Below, piece after piece: positions 9,761-21,598 of a stretch of 39,961 bases of DNA; the stretch's first letter is position 1; the number at the start of each line of letters is the position of its first letter. The notes below the pieces were generated by a model. The model searched no databases and was not told the origin of the DNA. It saw only the letters and a program-made list of their open reading frames with translations. The stretch covers positions 1-39,961 of the forward strand of contig JASVEC010000155.1 in the NCBI GenBank assembly GCA_030770535.1, written 5' to 3'. The position numbers and the translations under genes were made by a program. This DNA comes from Batkoa obscura (lineage: Eukaryota > Entomophthoromycota > Entomophthoromycetes > Entomophthorales > Batkoaceae).

Positions 9761-11094
9761 CAGAAACAGCCATTGCTTGATTGACTACGCTATAGGTCGA
9801 AAGGTCTTAATTTATGTGACTAAGATAGACTTTGATTATGAGGAATAGCACGTAATAGGCTACAGACTATGTAAAACAAATATGGTAGACAATACTAATG
9901 TAAAATCTACGTGAAATAATATTAAGAAAACTTAGTGGCTTTATTAAATGTTCGAGATATCAGGGAATAACTCAGTTAAAAAGCCTCGAACTACTATACT
10001 CTGAAAACTCTTTTATACTCTGAAAAGTACAAATATCAAAATGAGAAGGTAATGTTATTTTGGATGGAGCTAGAAATTCTCATAGCAAATCAAACTAAGA
10101 ACGTGGGATTGATTTTCTTTGAACTCGAGAACACAACAGCTTAGGCGATTGTTATGCTATAATCAACCATGGGACTAACAAAGCGATATTTCACAATAGT
10201 ATATCTTTTCTTTGTTTTGTTTTATTATAAAATTCCGTAAATCCTGGGTTGTTATAAGTAGCTCTTAAAATTGATGTAAATGAAATACAATATTTATATT
10301 GTGTACTCCTCTTTATTGTATTAAAATTTGCAAAAATTCCATTTCGAAGTTTAGTGATGAAAGTTTGCATTTTATTTTTATTTCAATAAAAAATAAAGTC
10401 AAATAACTCTATTTATATAATTATATAGTTATGTATTACACATTTATTAAATATTTAACAGAAATAGAATAAAATATATAGTTAGGAAAATTGACTATTT
10501 AAGAAAAGAAAATAATTAAAATGAGTTTTAAATAAAGAGATTTAATTTTAGGCTTTTTAAATTTAACCGTCACCTAAAGATACAAATCTAAAAATAAAAT
10601 TTGGGTTAATTTATAAGTAAATTCTGAAATCAATTCAGACAACCCCATATATTAGTTTTGACTTTTAACTTTTACAGTTGTTGAAATTTAGCCATGCAGT
10701 TTATAGCCATTTGTTTAAACTTGAAAATTAAAAATTCTCAAATGTTAAAGTTTTATTCAAAGTTATACATTAGTGTTTTTATTTTAATATGTTTTTAAAA
10801 ATAGATTTTAATATTAGCAATATAAGAAAAGGACACCAGCGAAACAATAATCAAACTAGTAGCACACTATACCATATTCATCTATAAAGAATTTTCTTCT
10901 TAACATCATAAATATCAATGCAAATCATAGATTTTTTTAAATCACAACTTATTAAAAAACTAGCCAAATAAATAGTAGCTGTAAATGTTTTAGGGATAGC
11001 TGCACAATTGAGTTTTAACAGCTGTAACTACTTATTAACTAGTTACAATAATAAAATAACAACTCAATCATAAAAAGCTAGAAAAATAACAAAC
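9761..11094. other. Intergenic, slightly GC-richer start, no gene recognised
   Basis: About 9761-10200 has a more balanced base composition than its surroundings and may be further transposon debris; a piece reading NVILDGARNSHSKSN (near 10050-10095) faintly resembles a DDE strand but is isolated. The rest is plain AT-rich DNA. Confidence 0.3.
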
Positions 11095-11123
11095 TAATCT
11101 AAAGTAATCATTAAATTTTATTT

Positions 11124-12101
11124 TTAGCAAGTACCACCAAGGCGAATATCCCAATAAGTAAGATGGTCATCAACGCTCAGAAATGGTTCAGTAGAAAGTG
11201 AACAAGAAGGATCTTCAATTTGAGAAGTACTGCAAATCTTAGCTTGATTATTATGTAGCCACATTTCAACAAAATAATGATTAAAGGACATAGAACGAGG
11301 TGGTACATGAGGTACAATATCCTTGTTATTAGTAACTCTTGTAGATAATAAACTCAATGAATCAAACCAAGTAGCAAAATCGGAATTTCCTACTCTTGGT
11401 TGCCCATAGGTGAATAATTGTATATTTCCCCATGAGAGTTGTTGAGATGCTTGAAGATCAATAGCAGCTAAATTTGCAATTGCACCGCCTAAAGAGTGAC
11501 CAGTGACAACTAATTTAAAACCTGGATTGTTCTTTAATAAATCTTTGACTACAGGTGTATAAACTAAACTAAGTGCATCCCTAGCTTGTTTAAAACCAAG
11601 ATGAACTTGAACTTTACTATTACCAGAAAACAAATCCACTTTATCTATTTTAACATTTTGTACCCAATTTTTAATATTTGATGTGCCTCTAAATGAAACA
11701 ACAATAAACTTGTTAGTGGGATCAAGTCCAATATAACCTCTAGTCTCATATCTATTTTCATTGAACGCTTTAACTACCTTTAAACTACCACAATCCAAAC
11801 AGTGGTTTCAATTCCAATTAATCAAGGCAAAGTCACCACAATAAGCAGCACTGGGTAATCGTGCAATTCTTTTGGCAGTGACTTCATCGGAAATGAACAA
11901 TCTATTTATTGGTGGCCCCTTAGTTTCTCTCACTGGGATGTCCTTGAAATCCTTAAAAACTTGGCTAAGATCATGAATCAAATTATTGAAGTAGAAATCA
12001 GAGGAAGCCAAAGTACAACTAAGCTTAGCTTTTTGCTGTAACACACCATTAATGGCGGAAAGATAAAAAAGAGAAGCCAACAAGATATTATTTAATTCCA
12101 T
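11124..12101 (-). pseudogene. Class 3 lipase, second copy, with an in-frame stop
   Basis: Same 325-codon layout as the lipase at 1522-2499, with ATG at 12101 and the same end. Codon 98 is TGA (11805-11807) where the other copy has Cys98 (NWSCNHC there, NWN-stop-NHC here). Upstream of this the two proteins are only about two-thirds identical by eye; downstream they differ by a single residue (Val152 to Ile) after the variable patch around residues 108-118. All catalytic residues are still encoded after the stop. The stop removes the whole catalytic domain. Restart at the Met at 11798 would give 224 residues without a secretion signal. The clean downstream frame is better explained by recent gene conversion from the good copy than by selection on this one. 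Confidence 0.88.
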
Positions 12102-12410
12102 ATTGAAATGTGTTTATAGTAATAAAATTAGCGCTTTATATCTATACTACTTTAGTTTATTATAACACATCTATATATGTCGATTCGAAAATTTGTATAA
12201 AATGCAAATGATAAACTTCTCCAACAACTCGATAATCAATTATGTAAAATTAAAAGATCAATGGCAAAAATCTCAATAGTTAATGAATCAAGTGATTCTG
12301 TAGTTGCCATTTAGTTTTTTTATAGATAAATAAAATCAGCAATGACTATAACTAATCCTTTATATTTTATATAATAGCTTAGAATATTATAACAACACAA
12401 TAAAAATATA
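12102..12410. other. Former lipase promoter region, block B
   Basis: It aligns with 2500-2810 upstream of the intact lipase, at roughly 65-70% by eye. The region corresponding to the TATA box is altered (TATATCTATAC). Confidence 0.5.
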
Positions 12411-12510
12411 TAGAGTATATTTTTGTATTTAAGAATTTTACTACCAATTTTTCTACTCAAATAGTGCTTGAAAGGTGGAAAAAGTAATGGAGCCAAAAAA
12501 AACATCACCA
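12411..12510 (-). mobile_element. MITE family 1, reverse copy inside duplication
   Basis: 100 bp between TA dinucleotides (12409-12410 and 12511-12512). The left end is eroded (TAGAGTATATTTTTG) and the right end is AACATCACCA. The paralogous sequence near 2800-2825 lacks it. Confidence 0.85.
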
Positions 12511-12810
12511 TATAATATTATACCATAATTATTTGAGCGTCGATGTCTTTTATTTAATTGTCTTAAAATATAAGCTCAGGCGAACATGATAGAAACAATT
12601 TCAAGTCTGAATGTTGTAGAAGCACCTTATAAGCTGAAAACATAAATTTAGAATTGGACACCACATGTTTTAGTGTTAATTACATATCTGATATTTGATA
12701 TATAAGTGGTTATTTTATGCTTACACATTAACAAACTCCTATTGAACATGAGAAATTATTCTTTTGATTATTTGAGGAATTATATTTTAATTTCTCTTAC
12801 TGTAACTATA

Positions 12811-12911
12811 TGGGGATGTTTTTTTTGGTTTCATTACTTTTTCCACCTTTTAAGCGCCACTTGAGCAGAAAAATTATTAGTAAAATCCTTAAACACAAAA
12901 ATACATCCCCA
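12811..12911 (+). mobile_element. MITE family 1, best-preserved copy
   Basis: 101 bp with perfect terminal repeats TGGGGATGT and ACATCCCCA and a TA duplication (12809-12810, 12912-12913). The uninterrupted paralogous site is AACTATACAG near 3099-3108. Terminal similarity extends imperfectly to about 35 bases per side (T-run, then TTACT..TTTTTC against TTACT..ATTTTTC). Confidence 0.93.
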
Positions 12912-13000
12912 TATAGTTTTGGTGCTTTTTTTATTCTGTTTTAAAGCCATTTAAATTTAATGAAACATATTAGACGTTGCAAACATTCTAAATATAATTA

Positions 13001-13091
13001 TAAAGATGTCTTTTTTATTTCAGCATTTCACTGACAGTTCATCAGATGTTGACATTGCGTAAAAGGAGATCAAAAAAATAAAGCATTCCGA
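13001..13091 (+). mobile_element. MITE family 2, copy 1
   Basis: About 91 bp between TA dinucleotides. It shares AAGATGTCTTTTTTATTTCA with the copy at 22712. The right end, GCATTCCGA, is an imperfect inverse of the left. The family is defined by only two copies, so the call is tentative. Confidence 0.45.
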
Positions 13092-15017
13092 TATACCAAC
13101 TTATAAAAAATAACTCTTTTATTGAATGCTAATGATCAAAAGTAGTAATGGGATTTTTATGGTTTCAACTTCAATTTAGTTAAAACTTCATAATTTATAT
13201 GAGTAAGTTTAAAAACTCGATTAGAATTAAAAAACCCCAATTTTACTTTTTTTGCTCATTTCCTATGTAACATAAACTTTTTAAAAGCTATTAAATGAAA
13301 CCAAACAAAGAAACATTCTATGAATATTTTGAAATTAAGCAACATTTGTAGCGTTTAGTACTTAATTTACGATTTTTGCTAAAAATCAAAATTGTGAAAG
13401 TTTGAACCAGCTTTTAAACCAGTCCCTATTAATTATTTTAGTATCAAATTAAATACTGTTTTATAAAATTTCAAAGTACAATAAATTACATTTAATAAAC
13501 AAGGCACTTTAATCTATTAAATTTTATTAATTACTCATAAAAAATCTCAGTTTTTTATAGAACTCTTTTATAATAATATGATAAAAGGTGAATTGATAAA
13601 GCTTAAAAATAGTGAAATTATCTATAGTTGGCAATCAGTATTGTAATTTATTTGTAGAAAAATTATGTGGGATTTATAGCAGAATTTAAACTAAGAGTAG
13701 GTATGATAAGCTTTCAGATAGAAAGCCCTTTTGTTACTGGATTCATATTAGAACTGATGCAGGAGATAAGATGAGTTTATAGTAAAGCTTGTGTGGAATA
13801 TACAACCTAATCTCTTAAGATAGCTTATAAATACAGATTATCTTATTTAAAGATAAAACCAGGGTATTAACAGCATTGAGACATAAAGACCACTCTATTC
13901 GCAAAGGGAGAACAAGATATGGTTTGGAGAAAAGACGATTTGGTATCAGAAAACTGTACTTCAATATAGTAATAGGCATATAGTTAATGATTTTATTATT
14001 TTATTAACGATTTTATTATTTTTAATATAATACTCTAAAAATAGGTTTGATTAAAATAGACTCTTTATTTGCTTTATTGACCCTTTTTTTTCGATTCTTG
14101 TTTTATATTATTAAACGCTTAATTAATTTATTTAATTAATCTAATTATTGCTTATTGCTACTTTTCTATCTATTGCCTAAACAATTCATTTCATTGATTT
14201 AGTAAATTGATCAGTAATGCTTATTTAGATATTTATTAAGTATAATCTGATTAACAAATAAAGTATTTATTTGAATTGAAAGTTTATCTCATCTGAAAGC
14301 AAACCAAAAATAAATTGTAGTAAAAAAGTAACTATAATAACCTCAAGATGAATGCCTATTGAACAAATACAGGAATAAAGTCTCATGTTAATTAGCTTTT
14401 GTTTGGACTTTTGTATAGCACATTTATATTTTATAGGAACTTGCCTTTTATAACCACTTTAATCTATCATATCATATTAACATATCCCTTCGTTCTAGTC
14501 AAATATTAAATTGTTCCACCGCCTCTGCTAGATTTCCAAATGGTAGTTCTAACTCCTTTCAATTGAATTACTTTATTTATTCAAACATCTAATAAATGTA
14601 ATTTAATCTTTTATTACTATTTTAGTTTCTATAACATTTAAATATAAATAAACAATTTCTTCCTAAAAATTAAATACTCAATTATAAATATTCAAAGGAT
14701 CACTGATAACTTTAAATTAATCTTAAAGCTAGTAGCTACTATATGAAAACATAACATTAAACATCTGACTATTGATTTGCGTTTACAATTCAATAAGTAA
14801 ATTACATATTATCAAATTGTAGGATCTAGATATTAAATCGATAACAATGGATAGCTCATTTAAATTGATTTTATTGCTGATGTCTATATTTATAGCTCCA
14901 AATGATAGTTGATAAACAATAAAATTAAAATTCCAATTCAGCTCATTAAATTCAAGCTTTAACTATTCACACAAGGCCACTAATCACCAACTAAATAACT
15001 GGAATAACCCAAAAAGA
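13092..15017. other. Intergenic part of duplication block B
   Basis: No gene was recognised. About 13640-13970 has short coding-like runs on the plus strand in different frames (for example GEQDMVWRKDDLVSENC and ALRHKDHSIRKGRTRYGL), possibly an unidentified relic. The first exon of the YggS copy could not be found. Confidence 0.3.
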
Positions 15018-15600
15018 TCCGTTTAGCCAATATAAGTGAAAGGAAGCTAATGTCTAGTCTAAAAATAATGTAAGACTTAGGAGAATGGGATCTCAGCAAG
15101 AGTTGTTTAAATCATAAAATTTTCATTTAATTATATTGAACAATTAAAAAGTATTAACCTATGTACAACAGTTAATGGAAAAAGATGAGCAGATGAGCAG
15201 ATGAGTAAAGGATCCTTGACTGAAATGATCAATAGTGATAACGAATATATTATTTGATTGCCTAAAGACAGTCAATAGCATTTTGTTGATAGTTTATAAT
15301 CTAATAAGTGCAAAATGTTACTGTTAGTTACTTTTGGGATATTTTTATTTTAAGCTTTCTAAGTCTAGTTTTAGGCATTCAGAGTCTATCTACTACCAAA
15401 ACAGTATTTAACACCAAAGTACCAAAAGCACTTAGTACTGATCAAAAATTTGAGCTACAAAAAAGTAACTATTTTTTAACTGAATACAAATGAGAGGAAA
15501 ATGCCTACTCACACAAATTCGATTATCTTGTGATAAAAATATGCGAAGTTATGGGGTGCCACAGTCGATCTTATTTATATTTAGAAGCAAAGAAAAATGC
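15018..15600 (+). pseudogene. YggS/PLPBP-family pseudogene, introns retained
   Basis: A decayed copy of the gene at 5160-6328. Exon 2 at about 15018-15106 reads LANISERKLMSSLKIM, stop, DLGEWDLSKSC, against [28 protein letters not shown]. Exon 3 at about 15170 gives QQLMEKDEQ. Exon 4 at about 15257-15322 gives LPKDSQ, stop, HFVDSL, stop, SNKCKMLL, against [22 protein letters not shown]. Exon 5 at about 15375-15492 gives GIQSLSTTKTVFNTKVPKAL, against [20 protein letters not shown]. The intron positions match, so it came from DNA duplication, not retroposition. The PLP-binding lysine is lost and several stops are present. Exon 6 may persist faintly to about 15560; exons 1 and 7 were not found. 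Confidence 0.85.
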
Positions 15601-17029
15601 CTTAAAGTTCGCACATATTTGTAACTAAACACTCCTACCAACAAAGGCTTTCCAAAAAAAGATTGAGTACATATAAATGTAACATTTACTGCCTTACTTG
15701 TCTAAAAATTATGAGATCCGTAAATTCTATTTTTGTACTTATTTCAAGTAGCCCAATATGATTAAGTTGGATGTTTCATTAAAGTTAAGTAAGTTTAATC
15801 ATATTAATCTATTATTCAATTATGTTGAGTAACAATGTAAATTTATAGTGATAAATCCGACAGCGTTAGAAGAACTTAAGGTTTAATTAACGAACTTTAT
15901 GGTACATAGAACTATTGATTTATACTATTAATATTATTCATAGATTTTGTTTTTACTTGTTTTAATGCTATTCATATATCTTATTACTATATCAATACAA
16001 ACGACATTATTTGCTACAATATGCGTCATTTTTAATTCGTGTAATATTTTTATTTACCACCATTTTTGAGCCTTAGTATACATCAAAGCTTTTAGTTAAA
16101 TCATAATATAAATATGTTTTACCCTGTTAATTATACAATACCAAATTTCTAGAATAAACGGATACTTTTTCATATATCATTCTATTTATTTATAGACAAA
16201 ACATAAGGACCAAGTGTGAGTCTAGGAGCTCTTATATAACGGTGGTTCCTATATAAGGATTAACTATTAGGAGATTATAACGTGAACTTAATTAAACTAT
16301 GGTGATTTAGTTATAATTATCTCAACAATAATTTGGCCGAGTATCTTATTCGCAATCTTGGAACACAGATAAAAAAATACATTTAAAATTCACTTATAGT
16401 GACCCTTATTACATTCATGTATTGATAGAAACTCTTTGGGAATAATTTTTTGCCAAACTTTTGCTGTCACTATTAACTTAATAATTACTTTGAATTGACT
16501 ATAGAAAGATATTTTAGTTAGAACTCGCTATTATTGGATTTTCTATTAAAAAACCTCAGAACCAATTGTGGAAGTTTTCAACAATTTAAATAATATATGT
16601 TTAATACAGAAAACCTACTTTTACTAATAACACGAATGATTTATAATACGAGATGACTAAAACAACATAACATCTGTATATGCGAAAAGTAAATAGGCAG
16701 GTAGTTAAAAATGTATAATTATTTTATAAATTCAATTAAATTTAACAAATTAAACCAGATTGTACTTTCGCGATTTTATAAATGGAAATACGGTAATTGT
16801 GAAACTCTAAAAAGGGATTAATAAATTAATTAGTGTTTTTTTACGTTGTAAGAGAAAGCTAATCTATAAAGTTGAAATTTATTTTTAGAAGTATGTGGCT
16901 AGATAACCAACTAAAATAACTAGAACTGATGAGGAAAAACTTTGGATAAATTTGGTATTTCGAGAAATTTTAAACTACATGTGACCTTAAGAATTGGCTT
17001 CTGTTAATGTACTTGGTATAAAATGTAAG
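15601..17029. other. AT-rich intergenic region
   Basis: No gene, RNA or repeat was recognised. Some of it (about 15750-15840) may be the far end of the duplicated block. Confidence 0.4.
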
Positions 17030-17038
17030 TATATAAAG
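17030..17038 (+). promoter_or_regulatory. TATA box of the first HTH gene
   Basis: TATATAAAG lies 41 bases before the ATG at 17079. All four genes of this family in the window have such a box. Confidence 0.5.
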
Positions 17039-17078
17039 ATTTTGTTGTCCATTAATTTATCTATCAATTTTTGTTAAA

Positions 17079-17792
17079 ATGAATGCAGCTTTGAGTAAAC
17101 GTAGAGTGTTGGATATCAAAACCAAAAAGAACATAATAGAAAAAAGTGAGCTTGGTTTATCTCATCAAAAGATTGCGGATATGTATAATATAGGCCGTAG
17201 TACAGTAACTAAGATCATCCAAAGAAAGCAGTATATACTTAGTAGCACAATAGCTGAATACAGATCCAGTAGAAAACGTATTCGAAAAACAGAGCATGAT
17301 TTACTTGAGAAAAAATTGCTAGAACTTTGCTTTGATTTTAACGATGGAAGATCTTTAATTAAACCTGGAGTAGATGCTGAAAAGATTATAGCTAAAGCTA
17401 ATGAACTTGCGGTTGAATTTGGATATTGGAATTTTGTTGGTGATTTGACATGGGCTGGTAGGTTCCGTAGGAAATATAATTTAAATTTCAAAATAAGTAA
17501 GAAGAAATTAAACAATAACCCTATTGTAACAAGCAATGTTACACCAGACATTACGAATAACCAGTCTCAAGCTAGCAGTTCTTTTGATTCCAAATCATAC
17601 GATCCTACTTTAATTGGGTATAATAATAATAATCTGTTTGATGCTGCGTATTTTAATTTTCCTTCTATTGAACCTTCCTTTTCTTCTTCCCCATTGCTTT
17701 ATTCTCAACACTCACCATCGTTTGAACATAATTTTATGTTTGATCAATATTGTCAGGAGATTTACTATCCTTTACCACATTACTATAATTAA
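17079..17792 (+). CDS. CENP-B-type HTH DNA-binding protein, paralogue 1
   Basis: An intronless gene for 237 residues. Residues 6 to about 52 form a CENP-B N-terminal/Psq-type helix-turn-helix (KRRVLDIKTKK, then GLSHQKIADMYNIGRSTVTK, the recognition helix). Residues about 70-138 resemble the second, CENP-B/Tc5-type DNA-binding domain (LLEKKLLELCFDF ... WAGRFRRKYNLNFKI). A short ITS/TSNV motif follows (IVTSNVTPD), then a Ser/Asn/Tyr-rich tail ending PLPHYYN. Pogo/Tigger transposases and CENP-B itself continue into a DDE domain here; this protein has none and is complete at its stop. It is probably a nuclear DNA-binding factor descended from a pogo-like transposase. The antisense frame at 17165-17551 is a shadow. 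Targets and function are unknown. Confidence 0.85.
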   Translation: MNAALSKRRVLDIKTKKNIIEKSELGLSHQKIADMYNIGRSTVTKIIQRKQYILSSTIAEYRSSRKRIRKTEHDLLEKKLLELCFDFNDGRSLIKPGVDAEKIIAKANELAVEFGYWNFVGDLTWAGRFRRKYNLNFKISKKKLNNNPIVTSNVTPDITNNQSQASSSFDSKSYDPTLIGYNNNNLFDAAYFNFPSIEPSFSSSPLLYSQHSPSFEHNFMFDQYCQEIYYPLPHYYN

Positions 17793-20700
17793 TTTATATG
17801 AAATTAGATCTTTTTGTTTGTAACATAACTATTAAAATATTGAATATTAAAACTTTGAATTTCATTTTTTATTTTGAAAGTTTTTATTTTAGCTTATAGT
17901 ATCTTTTATAATATGACTATAAAGTTTGAAGAGAATATGGTAATGCATACAACAAAAGTCGTCATTTATTATCTTAATATTTATTGATTTTATTCTTTTT
18001 AAAATGTGATAGGATAAAAGTAAATGTGAAATTTGTGAGGGAAGTGTAAAATAAATTTTATATTTAAAATCGGACATAATAAACAAAATTTAGAATTTAA
18101 ATTAATCATACTAAACTTAACAAGGATACGGGTGAGTTAAAAACCTGATTAAAATTTAAAAAAATCATCAGCTTGAGAGTTATGATTGAAGTTACAAAAA
18201 TTGCGTGACTAATTTAAAAAAAAAGTAAAAAGCGACTTTTAATATATTTATGGTTAGCTTACACTTTTTATAAAATAGTAAATATGGAAAGTGGAACCTT
18301 AAGTTCAAATCAGATTTTATATGATTGCGGTCACTTTTAATGGCATTTTTTCACTTAAAAATTAGCGATAGTATTCATTCTTTCTATTAAAATTAATTTT
18401 GTCATCATTTAATGAAACTGGTTTTCATTTTACAGCTTTCTTACTTTCAGCCTTTCTAACTTATATACTACAAAATAGTCTCTACTGGTTATTGAATGAT
18501 AGGTATCAACTTGATAGTTTTTACTTAAAAATAACCCCTTAAAAGGACTTTATAGTTAAAGGTTAAACCAAAATAGCTATTGAACTATTATAAATAATGA
18601 TAAGTAGATTTGTATAAGATCTTAAGGATAGTCTAGATGCTCCTTTCCAAACCAAATCTAACCATTTTATATTTTGAATACTAATTTATTAGAAAATTTT
18701 CATATTTTCCACTTTAAATTAAATAGAAAATGGTATTAAAATCGCGGTCTACCCTTTTAGGACTTTTGAATAATAGACTATTTTAGGTAACTACATTAAT
18801 TCTATTTAGTTATATAAATTGCAATTTTCAAAATGTTACAAAAAATTAAACTAATAGAAGCAAGTAATATTTATTCTAGAGCATTAAAATGTTAGCGCGA
18901 TTTTATAAATAAACACTAAATATGGTAATTGATATTTCAAATAATCCTGCTTGATAAGCAGGATTGAAGTAGCTACTTAATGAACATTGCGTTTTGGAAC
19001 TTCACTTTACTTTTAAAAATGTCGTTTCTCATTCTCGTCATTAAAATTTTATTAGTTCCCATACTCATATCTTATTCGTTCCTCTTATTTGTATATCGCT
19101 TTATATGTCTTCCCTTTAACTTTATTTGATAATTAATAGTGAAATTCGATTCTACTATCGGTTCATCTTGAAACCATATATTTCTTAATAGCAAAATTAA
19201 TTTTATTATGCTATGAAAACTAATCGTCATTTCAGTCCAAGTGTTATTGATGGAAATTGTAATACAAATGTGATTATGTTTGAAAATCGAAATCGCTGTT
19301 AATTTTATAACTTTGTCAAACAGGAATCTTATAATCAGCTATTTTGAATATAATAAGCTAATATTTTGACGAAATACAAATGTACAAATAGTTGTTTACA
19401 ACTTTTTAAAAAGTAAAATAAAGCTTATAGACTATTTATTATGAAATTTGCAGCAATTTTTTCCAAAATGTGTCAGCTCAATAGATTAATAATGAGTTTG
19501 TTTGTATAAAAAAGAGCAGAAAGAAGGCAAACTTAATATAAAAGCAGAAATTTGAAATTCGATGAAGCAACCTATACACAAACTCAAAATCTAAAAAAGA
19601 CCTGACTATAAATTCGAGCTGTATGGATGTGACTTTTAGGCTGTAAAAAAACAAACTTGGTTTTCAAGAAATAAATTAATAATAGAAATAAAGAGAAATA
19701 CGGCTTCTGATTTTATACTACAAAGCGTTAAAGTTATGCGTATAATCCATAATCTGTAAATTATAACCAAAAGTAAAGATTAAAAATCAAGAAGTTAAAA
19801 AGGAATTTAGACGAGTGTTTAATACTAGATTCAAACAAAAAGGCAAAAGAACTATAATGCATCGTATCTAATCCAGCTCTCTTAATTCATTTTTTGAGTT
19901 TACTTCAAGGGAAATTAATTTTTTTACACTAAAACAAAAACTAGCAAATGTAAATATCTTTGATGTTTAAGGATCCTACCAACAGCTTTTTCGTTCAGCG
20001 TTGCTTAATAATTGGAAAAATAAAGGGAGCCAAAAGATTGATTCCCAGATTAACTTTTTATAAACTAGTAAATAATTTAGGAAAATTACATACAAGTTCT
20101 ACATTCCAAAAAACTCAAAAAATGATCAAACTATATTGTATTAAAAAATGTTAATCCTAAAAGCTGAGAAATTTTTGGTCAAGAAGCAGTTTTAATAATT
20201 TCAATAGCATCATCATACTTACTATGGCTCATATTCTCTTTCCAGGTAGGGGGGTACTCTTGATAGATAAATCCCTCCTCTCTTCTCCTTTTCCTAATAC
20301 AAGTAATACAGAAAATGTGAATTCCTTGCACAAAACTCTTTTGATTATGTATATCGACTAGAACCATATTCATCAATCCCTTAAATCCACTCACATCCCA
20401 TCTTTAGCCTTAATGAAAACTGGTATAGATACGCAATTTTCAGAAAGCAACCTTGATAGTTGTTGAAATCGTTAGAAATTTAGTATACAATCAGTATCTA
20501 ACAAGGACCTTTTAGTAATGAATGAGAAATTAATTATTAATACATACTTTCTTAAAAGGGTAATTCACAAATTATTTTGATATTCTATCTGATCTTGACT
20601 TTACATTTTAAATTTACTTTTATATTTCTTTAGACAGGTATTGGAACAGTTTTAGGAAAAACTAGTGAGTGACATAAAAGCTTAATATTATAATTTTGTA

Positions 20701-21598
20701 TTAGGATCTAAATGATATCAGCAGTAAGTCCTTCGTTAATTTATCCGAAAATAGAGTAACCAGAAGTTTTTGGCTCATTAGGTCTAAAATAACAAAATGA
20801 CTGAACCATTTCGGAAGAACATGTTTATTATGGACTTTTAGTTTCATTGTAATAAATACTTGTTCTTAAACACAAATTCTAGGCCAACCTAAAAATAATC
20901 TGCTCTTAAAGCAAATCGTAAGGTTCTAAAAATCAATAATTATAGTGCATGATGAAAAATAACTAGATATAATATACCGTCTGACTGAAACTTTTTCCAA
21001 CCATCTAAAGATAAATTCATAATGTCTTTTCAGGAAATCAAATAAAAAAAGTACCATTGGATTTTTATAAAGCCCATCAAAACAGTATTGTATACATGAG
21101 ACAGATACACTGCCACCTCTATTGACCTCACCTATTGACCCCATATATATTAAATACATATGGCTTTTGCTTCAACCACTACATTGTTTATTTGTAGTGT
21201 AAAGAGCAATTTCAGTTTATTTGTATACCAGCTTTAGAGCAAATTTGATGTTATTATGTCTACAACTCTTATTATGGGTATTTATAAGTTGATAGCTAAG
21301 AGATTAAATTTTAAAGTGAATCGAGTATAGTTAAAATAGCAATTTAAATCAAAAGACCACAAATTTTTTATGTACTGGTAATATTAGTGACGGGCTTGTC
21401 CGATATAATATGCAAATACATAAGAAACAGATTTAAATCACATTAAGTCGTTGAAAAATAATCCTTAAAGTAAGTTATAAATTTAAAACAGAAAAATCTG
21501 TATAGTAGCAATCTCAAAAAAACCAAATATGTTAATCAGTTTTTATTAGTTTTATTTTTTAATGTTTTTACAAAATAACAAAGAGAAAACCAACTCTT
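17793..21598. other. Long AT-rich gene-free stretch
   Basis: 3.8 kb between two HTH genes. No convincing gene was found; short frames at 19960-20154 (plus), 20179-20394 (minus) and 20926-21159 (minus) have no recognisable domain. About 20200-20400 is a little GC-richer than its surroundings and could be a relic. No MITE was seen here. Confidence 0.4.

Larger units (their letters stand above)
11097..15600. repeat. Segmental duplication, block B (decayed copy)
   Basis: This is the counterpart of 1495-6328: lipase on the minus strand, then YggS-type exons on the plus strand with similar spacing (about 2.9 kb from lipase start to the first conserved exon in both). The lipase copy has a stop and the YggS copy is badly decayed. 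Two family-1 MITEs (12411, 12811) and one family-2 MITE (13001) have no counterpart in block A and so probably inserted after the duplication. Confidence 0.75.

Noticed and set aside
9535-9780. 81-codon hydrophobic plus-strand frame resembling a membrane protein
   Set aside because: It is the complement of the N-terminal part of the DDE transposase relic.
10040-10200. Possible Tc1-like DDE strand (VILDGARNSHSKS)
   Set aside because: A single short match with stops on both sides and no second motif; could be chance.
15180-15210. Short GATGAGCA triplet repeat
   Set aside because: Only three units inside the YggS pseudogene; simple slippage.
17165-17551. 128-codon minus-strand frame inside HTH gene 1
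   Set aside because: It is antisense to a clear domain-bearing gene; the hydrophobic composition is the usual complement of a Lys/Asp/Glu-rich coding strand.
20179-20394. Minus-strand 71-codon frame with Cys and WKENMSHSKYDDA
   Set aside because: It looks slightly protein-like but no family, splice partner or paralogue was found; too weak to annotate as a gene.
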